A stretch of DNA of 64,000 nt from Trichormus variabilis 0441 (lineage in GTDB: Bacteria; Cyanobacteriota; Cyanobacteriia; Cyanobacteriales; Nostocaceae). Shown here one piece after another: positions 9,060 through 18,177 of the stretch; the stretch's first letter is position 1; every line of letters starts with the position of its first letter. The notes below the pieces were generated by a model that saw only the letters and a program-made list of their open reading frames with translations, was not told where the DNA came from and made no database searches. Made by a program: the position numbers and the translations under genes. The stretch spans positions 5,770,501 to 5,834,500 of the forward strand of contig NZ_CP047242.1 in assembly GCF_009856605.1 (NCBI RefSeq), written 5' to 3'.

Positions 9060-9205
9060 ATACCAATTCCCCAAAATTCAATAACATATTCAAATTGATA
9101 AACTCTGATAGATATCTAGAATTTTGAATTTTGAATTTTGCGAAAAGTTCTGTAGGCGGGTTTCCCGCCGTAGGAAACTTTTCAAGACGAATTTTGAATT
9201 GGTAT
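9060..9205. mobile_element. MITE-like element with ATACCAATTC ends (copy 2), just upstream of devB
   Basis: Inverted ATACCAATTC ends lie at 9060-9069 and 9196-9205 and enclose 126 non-coding bases. The interior includes reiterated gaattttga units and a 42-base hairpin repeat (9142-9183). The right end is only 40 bases before the devB start codon, so the element must lie in the leader or promoter of the exporter operon. The remaining parts of the 8348-9245 gap contain no gene. I found no clean GTA-N8-TAC NtcA box there. Confidence 0.6.
9142..9183. repeat. 42-base hairpin repeat GAAAAGTT...AACTTTTC, copy A
   Basis: Forms a hairpin with a GGCGGG/CCCGCC core stem, an AAA (or TTT) loop, and outer GAAAAGTT/AACTTTTC arms. 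A second copy in the opposite orientation lies at 56453-56494 and differs at three positions, two of which are compensating stem changes. Confidence 0.75.
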
Positions 9206-9245
9206 TACTTTCATCAGCAAAATTCAGATAAACGGACAAAAAACC

Positions 9246-10670
9246 ATGTCAAGGGTGACGGAAGAACGTAGGTCAAGAGAGCAGCCACTTGATCTAGAAC
9301 AACCTAAGATTTGGTGGGGTCTTGCTGTAGCCCTACCAGTAGCCGTGGCTGCGGGGTTACTAGCTACAGCTAAATTTGAGCAATTAAAAAGGCTAGGCCC
9401 ATCCGTACCTGTTAAACCAGTCGTTACAAGTGTTAGTGCTGTGGGACGTTTAGAACCGCAAGGGGAAGTAATTAAACTTTCGGCTCCCGTGGGAGGAATG
9501 CAATCCGCATCACGAGTTAAACAACTTTTTGTAAAAGAGGGAGAACGTGTTAGGAAGGGTCAAATCATAGCAATTTTGGATAATCACGATACCCAACTAG
9601 CGGCCGTGGAAGAAGCGAAAGCCAAATTACTGGAATCTCGCGCTAACTTGGCTCAAGTCCGGGTTGGTTCCCCCAGGGATATCCAAGCGCAAACCGCCGT
9701 AATTGCTCGCTTACAGGCGCAGTTAGTTGGTGAAAGGGATGCTCAACAAGCAACTATTACGCGTATCGCATCCCAATTGAGTGCGGAAAAAGTAGCGCAA
9801 CAAGCATTAGTTAACCGCTTAGAAGCAGAACTCTTAGGACAGCAAGACAGTTTAAGAGCCACTCTGAACCGCATTAGAGCCGAGCAACGTAACGCTCAAG
9901 TGGATGCGGGGCGCTACGATTTTCTCTACCGGGAAGGTGCTATTTCCCAGCAAGAGCGAGATAGAAGGCGATTAACGGCGACTACTGCTAATCAACAGGT
10001 AATTGAAAGTCAAGCCACCTTGAGACAGGCGCTAGCCACTCTCAGACAGCAAGTTGCTGAGGCTAGAGCTAATCAGATGAAAACTCTAGCCAGTTTGCAA
10101 CAGCAACTCATCGAAGCGAGAGTTACCCGTGACAAAACCGTAGCGACATTACAAAGACAAATTGACGAAGAAAAAGCCAGGCTGAAAAGATTGGTGGAAG
10201 TTAGTCCTACTGATGTGCAGATGGCTCAAGCTCAAGTTAGTAATGCGATCGCCAACGTCAGAAAAGCCGAAGCCGAATTAAAATTAAGCTACATTCAAGC
10301 ACCCTCGGCGGGAGAAATCTTAAAAATTTATAGCAAGTCGGGAGAAGCCATCACCGCCGACGGTATCGCCGAAATGGGAGAAACCGAGCAAATGATGATT
10401 ATTGCTGAGGTTCCTGAAGACAGTATTGGTCGGGTACGCATAGGCCAAAATGTCACAGCCAGCAGCGATAACGGAGCCTTTAGCGGGGAAATCAGAGGAA
10501 CAGTCACCGAAATTGGCAGAAAAATTGGCAAAAAAGATGTCTTAAATACAGATCCAGCAGCTGATGTTGATGCCAGAGTTGTTGAAGTCAAAATTGCCTT
10601 ATCACCGGAAGACAGCCAAAAAGTCTCTGGTTTAACCTACGCCAAGGTAGTGGTTGACATTAATAAATAA
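9246..10670 (+). CDS. devB: DevB-type membrane fusion protein of a heterocyst glycolipid exporter
   Basis: This is the periplasmic adaptor (HlyD family) of a DevBCA ABC exporter. In Anabaena DevBCA works with TolC to export heterocyst envelope glycolipids, which form the oxygen barrier needed for nitrogen fixation. The protein has a cytoplasmic N-tail, one transmembrane helix at about 22-41 and a biotinyl-lipoyl-like half motif (VKEGERVRKGQIIAILD). A very long coiled coil spans about 115-325, followed by the second lipoyl half and beta-barrel region. The three genes follow in order B-C-A on one strand, which is diagnostic. Heterocystous genomes contain several DevBCA paralogues, so exact orthology is not proven. 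A MITE-like element ends 40 bases upstream, and the ribosome site is weak. Confidence 0.9.
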   Translation: MSRVTEERRSREQPLDLEQPKIWWGLAVALPVAVAAGLLATAKFEQLKRLGPSVPVKPVVTSVSAVGRLEPQGEVIKLSAPVGGMQSASRVKQLFVKEGERVRKGQIIAILDNHDTQLAAVEEAKAKLLESRANLAQVRVGSPRDIQAQTAVIARLQAQLVGERDAQQATITRIASQLSAEKVAQQALVNRLEAELLGQQDSLRATLNRIRAEQRNAQVDAGRYDFLYREGAISQQERDRRRLTATTANQQVIESQATLRQALATLRQQVAEARANQMKTLASLQQQLIEARVTRDKTVATLQRQIDEEKARLKRLVEVSPTDVQMAQAQVSNAIANVRKAEAELKLSYIQAPSAGEILKIYSKSGEAITADGIAEMGETEQMMIIAEVPEDSIGRVRIGQNVTASSDNGAFSGEIRGTVTEIGRKIGKKDVLNTDPAADVDARVVEVKIALSPEDSQKVSGLTYAKVVVDINK

Positions 10671-10710
10671 TCAATTTTCCGTTGATGAGAAAATCCACAT
10701 AATTACGGAA

Positions 10711-11868
10711 ATGAATCGTAAAAGAATCCCTCTATCTTGGTTACAATTAACGCGAGAAAAAACTCGCCTAGCCGTTGCTCTTGCGGGAATTGCCTTTGCT
10801 GATATTCTCATGTTTATGCAAATCGGTTTCCGCGATGCTCTTTACTATAGTAACGTTCGCTTACATACAAGTTTGCAAGGCGATATTGTTTTAATTAATA
10901 AACAATCCAACGCCGTATTAGCAATGAAACCCTTCTCACAACGGCGCTTGTATAAGTCTTTAGAGCTACCATCAGTCCAATCAGTACATCCTATTTATTT
11001 AGATTACTCAATTTGGAAAAATCCCTACACTGGTCTAACTCGTAGTATTTTGGTTTTTGGAATTAATCCAGAAACTAATATATTGAACTTGGCAGGAGTT
11101 CAGGAGAATTTAGATAAGCTTAAACTACCTGATGCTGTTTTATTCGACCGTTCTTCTAGACCAGAATATGGACCGATCGCCAAGAATTTTGAGCAAGGCC
11201 AGAGTATTTCGGCTGAAGTGCGCCGTAGACGCATAAATGTTGTTGGTCTTTTTACCTTGGGTGCATCTTTTGGCGCAGATGGTAATTTAGTTACTAGCGA
11301 TGTTAACTTTTTGCGGCTATTTCCTCTCCGTCGGCAAGGCTTAATTGATATTGGCTTAGTTAGATTAAAACCAGGGGTAAATCCGAATACTGCTGTTCAA
11401 GAATTACGGAGTTATTTACCTGACGATATCAACGTATTAACTAAACAAGAATTTATTGATTTTGAGCGTAATTATTGGGCAAGTAGTACAGCTATTGGTT
11501 TTATTTTTACCTTAGGAACAATCATGGGTTTTATTGTTGGTACGGTAATTGTTTATCAAATTCTCTATACAGAAGTTGCTGATCATTTATCTGAATACGC
11601 TACTTTAAAAGCAATAGGATATACCCAAAAATATCTATTAGGTGTAATTTTACAAGAAGCATTACTATTAGCTTGCTTGGGTTATTTACCTGGGTGGGTT
11701 TTTGCTATGGTTCTATATCAAACTGCTAGACAAGCTACATTGTTGCCTGTATTCATGAGCTATGATCGCGCTATTACAGTGCTGATTCTCACCATGATTA
11801 TGTGTTTTGTTTCCGGCTCAATTGCTGTACGTAAACTACGTTCCGCCGACCCAGCAGATATTTTCTAG
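10711..11868 (+). CDS. devC: DevC-type ABC exporter permease
   Basis: Inner-membrane permease of the exporter, of the MacB/FtsX-like (DevC) type. There is one N-terminal helix (about 18-38), a large periplasmic domain (about 40-260), and three C-terminal helices in the FtsX domain (about 270-385). ATG 10711 is chosen because the product then begins MNRKRIPLSWLQLTREKTRL, the usual start of DevC proteins. The TTG start at 10654, overlapping devB, would add 19 unrelated residues. It lies 40 bases after devB. The AT-rich 127-base gap to devA carries gaattttga-type repeats. Confidence 0.9.
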   Translation: MNRKRIPLSWLQLTREKTRLAVALAGIAFADILMFMQIGFRDALYYSNVRLHTSLQGDIVLINKQSNAVLAMKPFSQRRLYKSLELPSVQSVHPIYLDYSIWKNPYTGLTRSILVFGINPETNILNLAGVQENLDKLKLPDAVLFDRSSRPEYGPIAKNFEQGQSISAEVRRRRINVVGLFTLGASFGADGNLVTSDVNFLRLFPLRRQGLIDIGLVRLKPGVNPNTAVQELRSYLPDDINVLTKQEFIDFERNYWASSTAIGFIFTLGTIMGFIVGTVIVYQILYTEVADHLSEYATLKAIGYTQKYLLGVILQEALLLACLGYLPGWVFAMVLYQTARQATLLPVFMSYDRAITVLILTMIMCFVSGSIAVRKLRSADPADIF

Positions 11869-11995
11869 AAGTATAAATTAAAAATTAATCATGAAAAATA
11901 TTTCAATACCAAATTTTATAACTCCAGTACTAAAAAATTTATATTATAATTTTGAATTTTGAATTTTAAATTATAAATTAGCCAACCCAAATATC

Positions 11996-12730
11996 ATGAG
12001 ACAAGAAGCTGTAATTGCCATTAAAAGCCTCAATCATTACTATGGTAAAGGCGCTCTCAAAAGGCAGATTTTATTTGATATAAACCTAGAGATTTACCCT
12101 GGGGAAATTGTGATTATGACCGGGCCATCAGGTTCAGGTAAAACTACATTACTAAGCTTGATTGGTGGTTTGCGGTCGGTACAAGAAGGAAATCTGCAAT
12201 TTTTAGGTGTTGAGTTGTCAGGTGCTAGCCAGAATAAACTGGTGCAGATTCGCCGTAGTATTGGTTATATATTTCAGGCTCATAACTTGCTGGGGTTTTT
12301 AACTGCAAGGCAAAATGTGCAGATGGCGGTGGAATTGAACGAGCATATTTCCCAAGAAGAAGCGATCGCCAAAGCAGAAGCTATGCTGAAAGCCGTAGGT
12401 CTAGAAAACCGCGTTGATTACTACCCAGACAATCTTTCTGGGGGACAAAAACAAAGAGTAGCGATCGCCCGCGCCCTAGTGAATAATCCGCCCTTGGTAC
12501 TAGCAGACGAACCAACCGCCGCCCTAGATAAACAATCGGGACGGGATGTCGTGGAAATTATGCAGCGTCTCGCTAAAGACCAAGGTACTTCCATTTTGTT
12601 AGTGACCCACGATAACCGCATTCTCGACATCGCCGATCGTATCGTCGAAATGGAAGATGGTATATTAGCTCGTGATTCCCAAACAGCGATCGTCAGTTAT
12701 GATTCCGGCGCTTGGAGTGAAACCCCTTAA
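11996..12730 (+). CDS. devA: DevA-type ABC exporter ATPase
   Basis: The ATP-binding subunit powering DevBCA-type export. All nucleotide-binding motifs are intact: Walker A GPSGSGKT (43-50), Q-loop in YIFQAHNLL (about 91-99), signature LSGGQ (147-151), Walker B LVLADEP followed by the D-loop ALD (about 167-178), and H-loop VTHD (203-206). At 244 aa it is the standard length for LolD/MacB-like ATPases. It is the last gene of the B-C-A operon and is convergent with the gene ending at 12747, only 16 bases away. Expression in developing heterocysts is expected from the family; it cannot be read from this sequence. Confidence 0.93.
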   Translation: MRQEAVIAIKSLNHYYGKGALKRQILFDINLEIYPGEIVIMTGPSGSGKTTLLSLIGGLRSVQEGNLQFLGVELSGASQNKLVQIRRSIGYIFQAHNLLGFLTARQNVQMAVELNEHISQEEAIAKAEAMLKAVGLENRVDYYPDNLSGGQKQRVAIARALVNNPPLVLADEPTAALDKQSGRDVVEIMQRLAKDQGTSILLVTHDNRILDIADRIVEMEDGILARDSQTAIVSYDSGAWSETP

Positions 12731-12746
12731 GTTATCAATTTTGCAT

Positions 12747-13547
12747 TCATTTAACGCCAGGCTGCTTCTGTGGTGTGGAGGCGTTTGCTTGACGGCTGGT
12801 ACGGAAAGTTACATTTACACCATCATTCGATTGCTCTAACACTAATAAGGGCGTTGGTTTAGCCTTTTGATCCCAGTGCATATGAGCAATCCGACCTTGA
12901 ATAGTTGGTTGCCATGTATCTTCATCATCCATTGGACTGAGATAAGTTTCAATACAGTCGATAATTTGGCTAATAGTCGTAGAAGTTGCCTGTGTTGGTA
13001 ACTTCATTAAGCGAATTTGGATGCGAAATAGTACTCGTTTGGCTGTGTTTGGGGGAGTACCAGTTTCATATTCCACATCAAAGGTTTCATCAACTTGTCG
13101 TCCAGTGGTGTTGGCAATACCCACAGTCCCTTGTTGCGATTGATTGGGACGCAAAGCTTGAGATATTTTATCTTTAATTCTAATTTTTACTTGATTGAGA
13201 ATGGCAAAATGGAATACCTCTTCTGACATCCGCATCCGTAGATAATCGAGGTTAAAGTCCCGCGAGTTCACCAAGTCGGGATTGGTTTCCATTTTACGAA
13301 TCGTTTCGAGAGCCAGTTTAAATTTTTTCTCTAGTTCTTTAGCACGAAATTTTTCAAACTTCAGTTTTTTCTCCAGTTGCTTCATCTGGAGCCTACCATA
13401 AACCACTAAAGCAATCACCGCTAAAAGTAATCCTCCAGAGGTAGCCAGCAAAACAGGTGACATTTGAGTCTCGGCTGCTGGTTTTGGGCGGATTTCTTTT
13501 TGTGTTTTTTTCGGTGGGGTTTGGGCGAGGAATATTGAAGTTCGCAT
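12747..13547 (-). CDS. Conserved cyanobacterial membrane-anchored coiled-coil protein, unknown function
   Basis: I do not recognise a named family. The 266-residue protein has a Pro/Lys-rich N-terminus, one transmembrane helix at about 32-50, and a lysine/glutamate-rich coiled coil at about 53-86. A soluble alpha/beta region follows to about 250, and the tail is polar. The clear helix-coil-domain layout and normal codon use make it a real gene. It is divergent from the HAD phosphatase gene at 13653, with about 105 bases between their starts. Confidence 0.75.
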   Translation of the reverse strand: MRTSIFLAQTPPKKTQKEIRPKPAAETQMSPVLLATSGGLLLAVIALVVYGRLQMKQLEKKLKFEKFRAKELEKKFKLALETIRKMETNPDLVNSRDFNLDYLRMRMSEEVFHFAILNQVKIRIKDKISQALRPNQSQQGTVGIANTTGRQVDETFDVEYETGTPPNTAKRVLFRIQIRLMKLPTQATSTTISQIIDCIETYLSPMDDEDTWQPTIQGRIAHMHWDQKAKPTPLLVLEQSNDGVNVTFRTSRQANASTPQKQPGVK

Positions 13548-13652
13548 AGTGAGTAAACAGAAAAGTTTGACTACCTAGTGTTAGGATGCCCAAATTTATG
13601 TTTGTACATTGCTGTATTATTGGTATTTTTTACAGCTTCTCTCAAACCGCAT

Positions 13653-14465
13653 ATGTACATAAATCCCCATGTTGGTGCTGGGCATTCTCCAAATCTGCAA
13701 AGAATTTCCCAAAATACTGTGGCTGAATTGAGCCATGTCCGCCTCATTGCCACAGATATGGATGGTACTCTGACTCAGCAAGGAAGATTTTCTGCGGCTT
13801 TGTTGCAAACCCTAGAAGATTTAAAGGCTGGGGGGTTGACGGTATTGATTGTTACCGGACGTTCAGCCGGTTGGATGAGTGGAATTAGTAGCTTAATGCC
13901 AGTTGCGGGGGCAATAGGGGAAAATGGGGGTTTGTTCTATCCTGCGGAAAGTGAGCATCCCTTACTATTAACACCCATTGCCGATGTAACTGAACATAGA
14001 CAGAACTTAGCTTTGGTTTTTCAAGAATTAAAACTGAAATTTCCCCAAATTGAAGAATCAGGGGATAATCGCTTTCGCGTTACCGATTGGACATTTGATG
14101 TAGCTGGCTTGACTTTAGAGGAACTAAAAATTATAGCCAATCTCTGTCAAGATATGGGTTGGGGATTTACTTACAGCAACGTCCAGTGTCATATCAAACC
14201 ACAAGGACAAGAAAAAGCGATCGCCTTATTACAAGTTTTACAAAAATATTTTCCCGATTATTCCCCGACTCAGGTTGTAACTGTTGGTGATAGCCCTAAC
14301 GATGAAAGTTTATTTAATCAGCGTTATTTCCCCCTTTCTGTCGGTGTGGCGAATGTGTTGAAATATGCAGACCAGTTGCAGCATCAACCCAGTTACGTCA
14401 CCACTGCGGCTGAGGGGGAAGGATTTTGTGAGTTATCTAGTTATATTTTGAGGAAGGGCAACTAA
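13653..14465 (+). CDS. HAD superfamily (Cof/SPP-like, type IIB) phosphatase
   Basis: A haloacid-dehalogenase phosphatase that probably acts on a phosphorylated sugar or small metabolite. Motif I is DMDGT (35-39, with both aspartates). Motif II is VTGRS (67-71). Motif IV is GDSPND (212-217). A C2-type cap lies between motifs II and III. The layout resembles mannosyl-3-phosphoglycerate and sucrose-phosphate phosphatases, but the substrate is open. I prefer ATG 13653. GTG 13578 would add 25 hydrophobic residues and leave only 30 bases for two divergent promoters. Neither start has a clear ribosome site, so the N-terminus is uncertain. Confidence 0.8.
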   Translation: MYINPHVGAGHSPNLQRISQNTVAELSHVRLIATDMDGTLTQQGRFSAALLQTLEDLKAGGLTVLIVTGRSAGWMSGISSLMPVAGAIGENGGLFYPAESEHPLLLTPIADVTEHRQNLALVFQELKLKFPQIEESGDNRFRVTDWTFDVAGLTLEELKIIANLCQDMGWGFTYSNVQCHIKPQGQEKAIALLQVLQKYFPDYSPTQVVTVGDSPNDESLFNQRYFPLSVGVANVLKYADQLQHQPSYVTTAAEGEGFCELSSYILRKGN

Positions 14466-14485
14466 GGATTACCAATTACCAAATT

Positions 14486-14686
14486 ATGCAAGACTCAGCA
14501 TTTACCATTTTTATAGCTTTCGGCTGTATTTGGATACTCATAGGCGCAGTTGGTCTAATTGCTGTTGTGAAGTCGGAAGGTCAAAAACTTCGCTTTGATA
14601 AATGGGGACTGATAGTGTTAATCCCGATTATTGTGCCGATAGTGGTAGTTCTTCTGTATCAGGTGCTAAGACCGTTGTTTCGGTGA
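14486..14686 (+). CDS. Small two-helix membrane protein, unknown
   Basis: A 66-residue product with two hydrophobic helices (about 6-28 and 41-62) separated by a basic loop (VKSEGQKLRFDKWG), which suggests a hairpin in the membrane. It begins 20 bases after the phosphatase stop on the same strand and is likely co-transcribed. No family is recognised. The clean hydrophobic/polar alternation supports a real gene, though the small size limits certainty. Confidence 0.55.
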   Translation: MQDSAFTIFIAFGCIWILIGAVGLIAVVKSEGQKLRFDKWGLIVLIPIIVPIVVVLLYQVLRPLFR

Positions 14687-14953
14687 AGATGAGCAATTGT
14701 TCTTGAGCAAGGGATGATACTTGTTCGAGAGATAACCCGCTAGTTTGGGCAATTTTGCAACCATGAGGGTACAGCACTATCCTTGCTACCATTACGCCCT
14801 CATACCCTTCCCCAGCAAAAAGTCTCATACCGTCAATCCCATAAATATTGGGAAATATCTACTTAAAACAGTACGATTGTTCTACTATAACCATAGTAAA
14901 AATAGTATTATTAAAAACTGTTTCACGCTGCCTCACTTTATCACCCTGTCGAT

Positions 14954-17851
14954 ATGTCAGATAATAAGCTAGCCGCATCCCTGAATGGACATCTTCCCTA
15001 CGCCAATCACAACAGCCAGAATACCATTAGAATTCGGGGTGCGCGACAGCATAATCTGAAGAATATTGACTTGGAATTGCCACGCGATCGCCTAATCGTG
15101 TTTACTGGCGTATCAGGTTCGGGTAAGTCTTCTTTGGCGTTTGATACCATCTTCGCCGAAGGTCAACGGCGCTATGTGGAATCTCTCAGCGCCTACGCCA
15201 GACAATTTTTAGGACAATTAGATAAACCGGATGTGGAAGCCATCGAAGGTTTAAGCCCAGCGATTTCCATTGACCAAAAATCTACATCTCACAACCCCCG
15301 TTCTACTGTGGGGACGGTAACAGAAATTTACGACTATTTGCGACTGTTGTTTGGTCGCGCTGGTGAACCCCATTGTCCCATCTGCGATCGCTGTATTGCA
15401 CCCCAAACCATTGATGAGATGGTTGATAGGATTATGGAACTACCAGACAGGACTCGCTTCCAAATTCTCGCGCCTGTTGTTAGGGGTAAGAAAGGAACTC
15501 ACCGCAAATTATTATCTAGTTTGGCTTCCCAAGGCTTTGTTCGGGTGCGGGTTGATGGCGAAGTCCGCGAACTTTCCGACTCGATTGAATTAGATAAAAA
15601 TATTACTCATACCATTGAGGTTGTCATTGACCGACTGGTAAAAAAAGACGGTATTCAAGAACGTTTAGTAGATTCTTTGTCTACGTGTCTCAAACAAGCT
15701 GGTGGTATTGCTAACATATTAATCAGTAATTCATCAACAACGGACAACGGACAAGAGACAACTGACGATGAAGAATTAGTATTTTCGGAAAACTTTGCTT
15801 GTCCTGAACATGGCGCAGTTATGGAGGAGTTATCACCGCGTTTGTTCTCCTTTAACTCCCCCTATGGTGCTTGTCCCAACTGTCACGGTCTTGGCACTTT
15901 ACGCAGATTTTCACCAGAGTTAGTCGTACCTGACCCTGAGGCTCCAGTATATGCAGCGATCGCTCCTTGGTCAGAAAAAGAAAATTCCTATTACCTGGAA
16001 CTACTATATAGCTTGGGACAAACTCATAATTTTGAGTTGCAAATAAATTGGCATAAACTCACCCCAGAACAACAGCAAATTATTTTGTATGGGGAGAAAC
16101 AGGAAGGTAAAGATAATCCTAAGACACCAAGTTTTAAAGGTGTATTGCCAATTTTACAACGCCAATATGAAGGCGGTTCCGAATTAATTAAGCAGAAATT
16201 AGAGCAGTATTTAATTGACCAACCATGTGAAGTTTGTCACGGCAAACGGTTAAAACCAGAAGCCTTGGCGGTGAAGTTGGGACAATATAATATCTTAGAT
16301 TTAACTGGAGTTTCGATTCGGGATTGCCGAGAGAGAACAGAACAATTAAAATTAAGCGATCGGCAGATGCAAATTGCTGATTTAGTCTTGCGAGAAGTTA
16401 AAGCTAGATTACAATTTTTGTTAGATGTCGGCTTAGATTACCTCACCCTAGACCGTGCCGCCATGACCCTCTCTGGAGGGGAAGCCCAACGCATTCGCCT
16501 CGCTACACAAATTGGCTCTGGCTTAACAGGTGTTCTCTATGTTTTAGATGAACCAAGCATTGGTTTACACCAAAGAGATAACGCAAGATTACTCAAAACT
16601 TTAACTAAATTAAGGGATTTAGGTAATACCTTAATTGTAGTCGAACACGACGAAGAAACAATCCGCGCTGCGGACTATCTAGTTGATATTGGGCCAGGTG
16701 CGGGTATCCACGGCGGTAATATTATTTCTCAAGGCGATTTGCAAGCTTTATTAACAGCAGAAGAGTCTCTTACTGGTGCATATTTATCAGGACGTAAGGT
16801 CATTAATACACCAGGAGAACGCCGTGAAGGAAATGGTCGGAGTTTAACCATTAAAAATGCCCATCGCAATAATTTAAGAAATATTGATGTAGAAATTCCT
16901 TTAGGTAAATTAGTTGCTGTCACGGGAGTATCTGGTTCTGGTAAATCGACATTAATTAACGAATTACTTTACCCATCACTACAACATCATCTAACTAAAA
17001 AAGTTCCTTTACCTAAAGAGTTAGAAAAAATTCAGGGGTTGAGTGCAGTAGATAAAGCGATCGTCATCGACCAATCACCCATCGGACGCACACCACGTTC
17101 TAACCCCGCAACTTACACAGGAGTTTTTGACGTAATTCGGGACGTATTTTCACAAACAGTAGAAGCAAAAGCCAGAGGTTACAAACCCGGACAATTTTCT
17201 TTCAACGTTAAAGGTGGACGTTGTGAAGCCTGTAGCGGACAGGGTGTAAATGTCATTGAGATGAACTTTCTTCCTGATGTTTATGTGCAGTGTGAAATTT
17301 GCAAAGGTGCAAGATACAACCGCGAAACGTTGCAAGTGAAATATAAAGATAAATCTATTTCCGATGTTCTCAACATGACTGTTGAGGAGAGTTTAGATTT
17401 CTTCCAAAACATCCCCAAAGCTGCTACAAGATTGCAAACTTTAGTTGATGTTGGATTAGGCTATGTTCAACTAGGACAGCCTGCAACTACCTTATCTGGT
17501 GGTGAAGCGCAAAGAGTCAAATTAGCCACAGAATTATCTCGCCGCGCTACAGGTAAGACCCTGTATTTAATCGATGAACCCACCACCGGCTTATCTTTTT
17601 ATGATGTCCACAAATTACTAGATGTGTTGCAAAGATTGGTCGATAAAGGTAATTCGATTTTGGTAATTGAACACAACTTAGATGTAATTCGTTGTGCTGA
17701 TTGGGTCATTGATTTAGGGCCAGAAGGTGGCGACAAGGGGGGAGAAGTGATTGCTGTCGGGACACCAGAGGAAGTTGCTAAAAATACCAGTTCTTATACT
17801 GGGCAATATTTGCAGCAGGTATTGCAACAATATCCTGCATTAAAAGATTAA
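14954..17851 (+). CDS. uvrA: Excinuclease ABC subunit A
   Basis: DNA-damage sensor of nucleotide excision repair. UvrA dimers with UvrB locate bulky lesions. Both ABC modules are complete, with Walker A GVSGSGKS at 52-59 and again at 658-665, signature LSGGEAQR motifs in each half, and Walker [10 protein letters not shown] and LIDEPTTGL. Zinc-binding CxxC pairs are visible, for example CPICDRC, CPNC...CHG and CEACSGQG. The length of 965 aa is slightly above the usual 940. The excess includes a polar Ser/Thr/Asp-rich stretch at about 260-274 whose DNA resembles the intergenic acaactgac-type repeats. It stands alone in its transcription unit, followed by a MITE-like palindrome. Confidence 0.97.
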   Translation: MSDNKLAASLNGHLPYANHNSQNTIRIRGARQHNLKNIDLELPRDRLIVFTGVSGSGKSSLAFDTIFAEGQRRYVESLSAYARQFLGQLDKPDVEAIEGLSPAISIDQKSTSHNPRSTVGTVTEIYDYLRLLFGRAGEPHCPICDRCIAPQTIDEMVDRIMELPDRTRFQILAPVVRGKKGTHRKLLSSLASQGFVRVRVDGEVRELSDSIELDKNITHTIEVVIDRLVKKDGIQERLVDSLSTCLKQAGGIANILISNSSTTDNGQETTDDEELVFSENFACPEHGAVMEELSPRLFSFNSPYGACPNCHGLGTLRRFSPELVVPDPEAPVYAAIAPWSEKENSYYLELLYSLGQTHNFELQINWHKLTPEQQQIILYGEKQEGKDNPKTPSFKGVLPILQRQYEGGSELIKQKLEQYLIDQPCEVCHGKRLKPEALAVKLGQYNILDLTGVSIRDCRERTEQLKLSDRQMQIADLVLREVKARLQFLLDVGLDYLTLDRAAMTLSGGEAQRIRLATQIGSGLTGVLYVLDEPSIGLHQRDNARLLKTLTKLRDLGNTLIVVEHDEETIRAADYLVDIGPGAGIHGGNIISQGDLQALLTAEESLTGAYLSGRKVINTPGERREGNGRSLTIKNAHRNNLRNIDVEIPLGKLVAVTGVSGSGKSTLINELLYPSLQHHLTKKVPLPKELEKIQGLSAVDKAIVIDQSPIGRTPRSNPATYTGVFDVIRDVFSQTVEAKARGYKPGQFSFNVKGGRCEACSGQGVNVIEMNFLPDVYVQCEICKGARYNRETLQVKYKDKSISDVLNMTVEESLDFFQNIPKAATRLQTLVDVGLGYVQLGQPATTLSGGEAQRVKLATELSRRATGKTLYLIDEPTTGLSFYDVHKLLDVLQRLVDKGNSILVIEHNLDVIRCADWVIDLGPEGGDKGGEVIAVGTPEEVAKNTSSYTGQYLQQVLQQYPALKD

Positions 17852-17928
17852 TGATGCAGTAATGACAATATAGTGATTTTAGAGCTTATAACACTAAGAA
17901 AAATAAAAATTTATCGTAATATTAGAGG

Positions 17929-18081
17929 TTGTTTGAAAAGTGATTTGCTGTGATTTTAGATACTTATTGATCCCCCCTAGCCACCCTTAAAAAGGGGAAA
18001 TAGAATCAAAGCCCCTCTTTTTAAGGGGGATTTAGGGGGAAATTAAACATTTTGCTGCCCACAATAAGACTTTTCAAACAT
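17929..18081. mobile_element. MITE-like palindromic element at the left edge of the accessory insert
   Basis: Outer inverted ends read TGTTTGAAAAGT (from about 17931) and ACTTTTCAAACA (to about 18080). Inside lies a second long inverted repeat, atcccccctag...aaaaagggg (17970-17997) against cccctctttttaaggggg...taggggg (18012-18039). It has no coding capacity. The size (about 150 bases) and nested palindromes fit a miniature inverted-repeat element. It sits between uvrA and the DUF262 gene and may mark an insertion boundary. Confidence 0.7.
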
Positions 18082-18177
18082 TTTCTTAAAGCTAACGTTT
18101 TGTAAAACTAAAATAAATCATCCTTGACATTCCATTTTGCTAATCTTATAACTGGATTACAAAAATGGAATAAAGTT

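Noticed and set aside
8461..9245. NtcA box (GTA-N8-TAC) upstream of devB
   Set aside because: Only imperfect matches were found, for example GTA-N8-TAG at about 8922. None has a well-placed -10 element.
14628..14828. 66-codon minus-strand frame (MRLFAGEGYEG...) between the small membrane gene and uvrA
   Set aside because: The wording looks protein-like, but there is no ribosome site. Its last third is antisense to the 14486-14686 gene and no family is recognised. It could be a relic.
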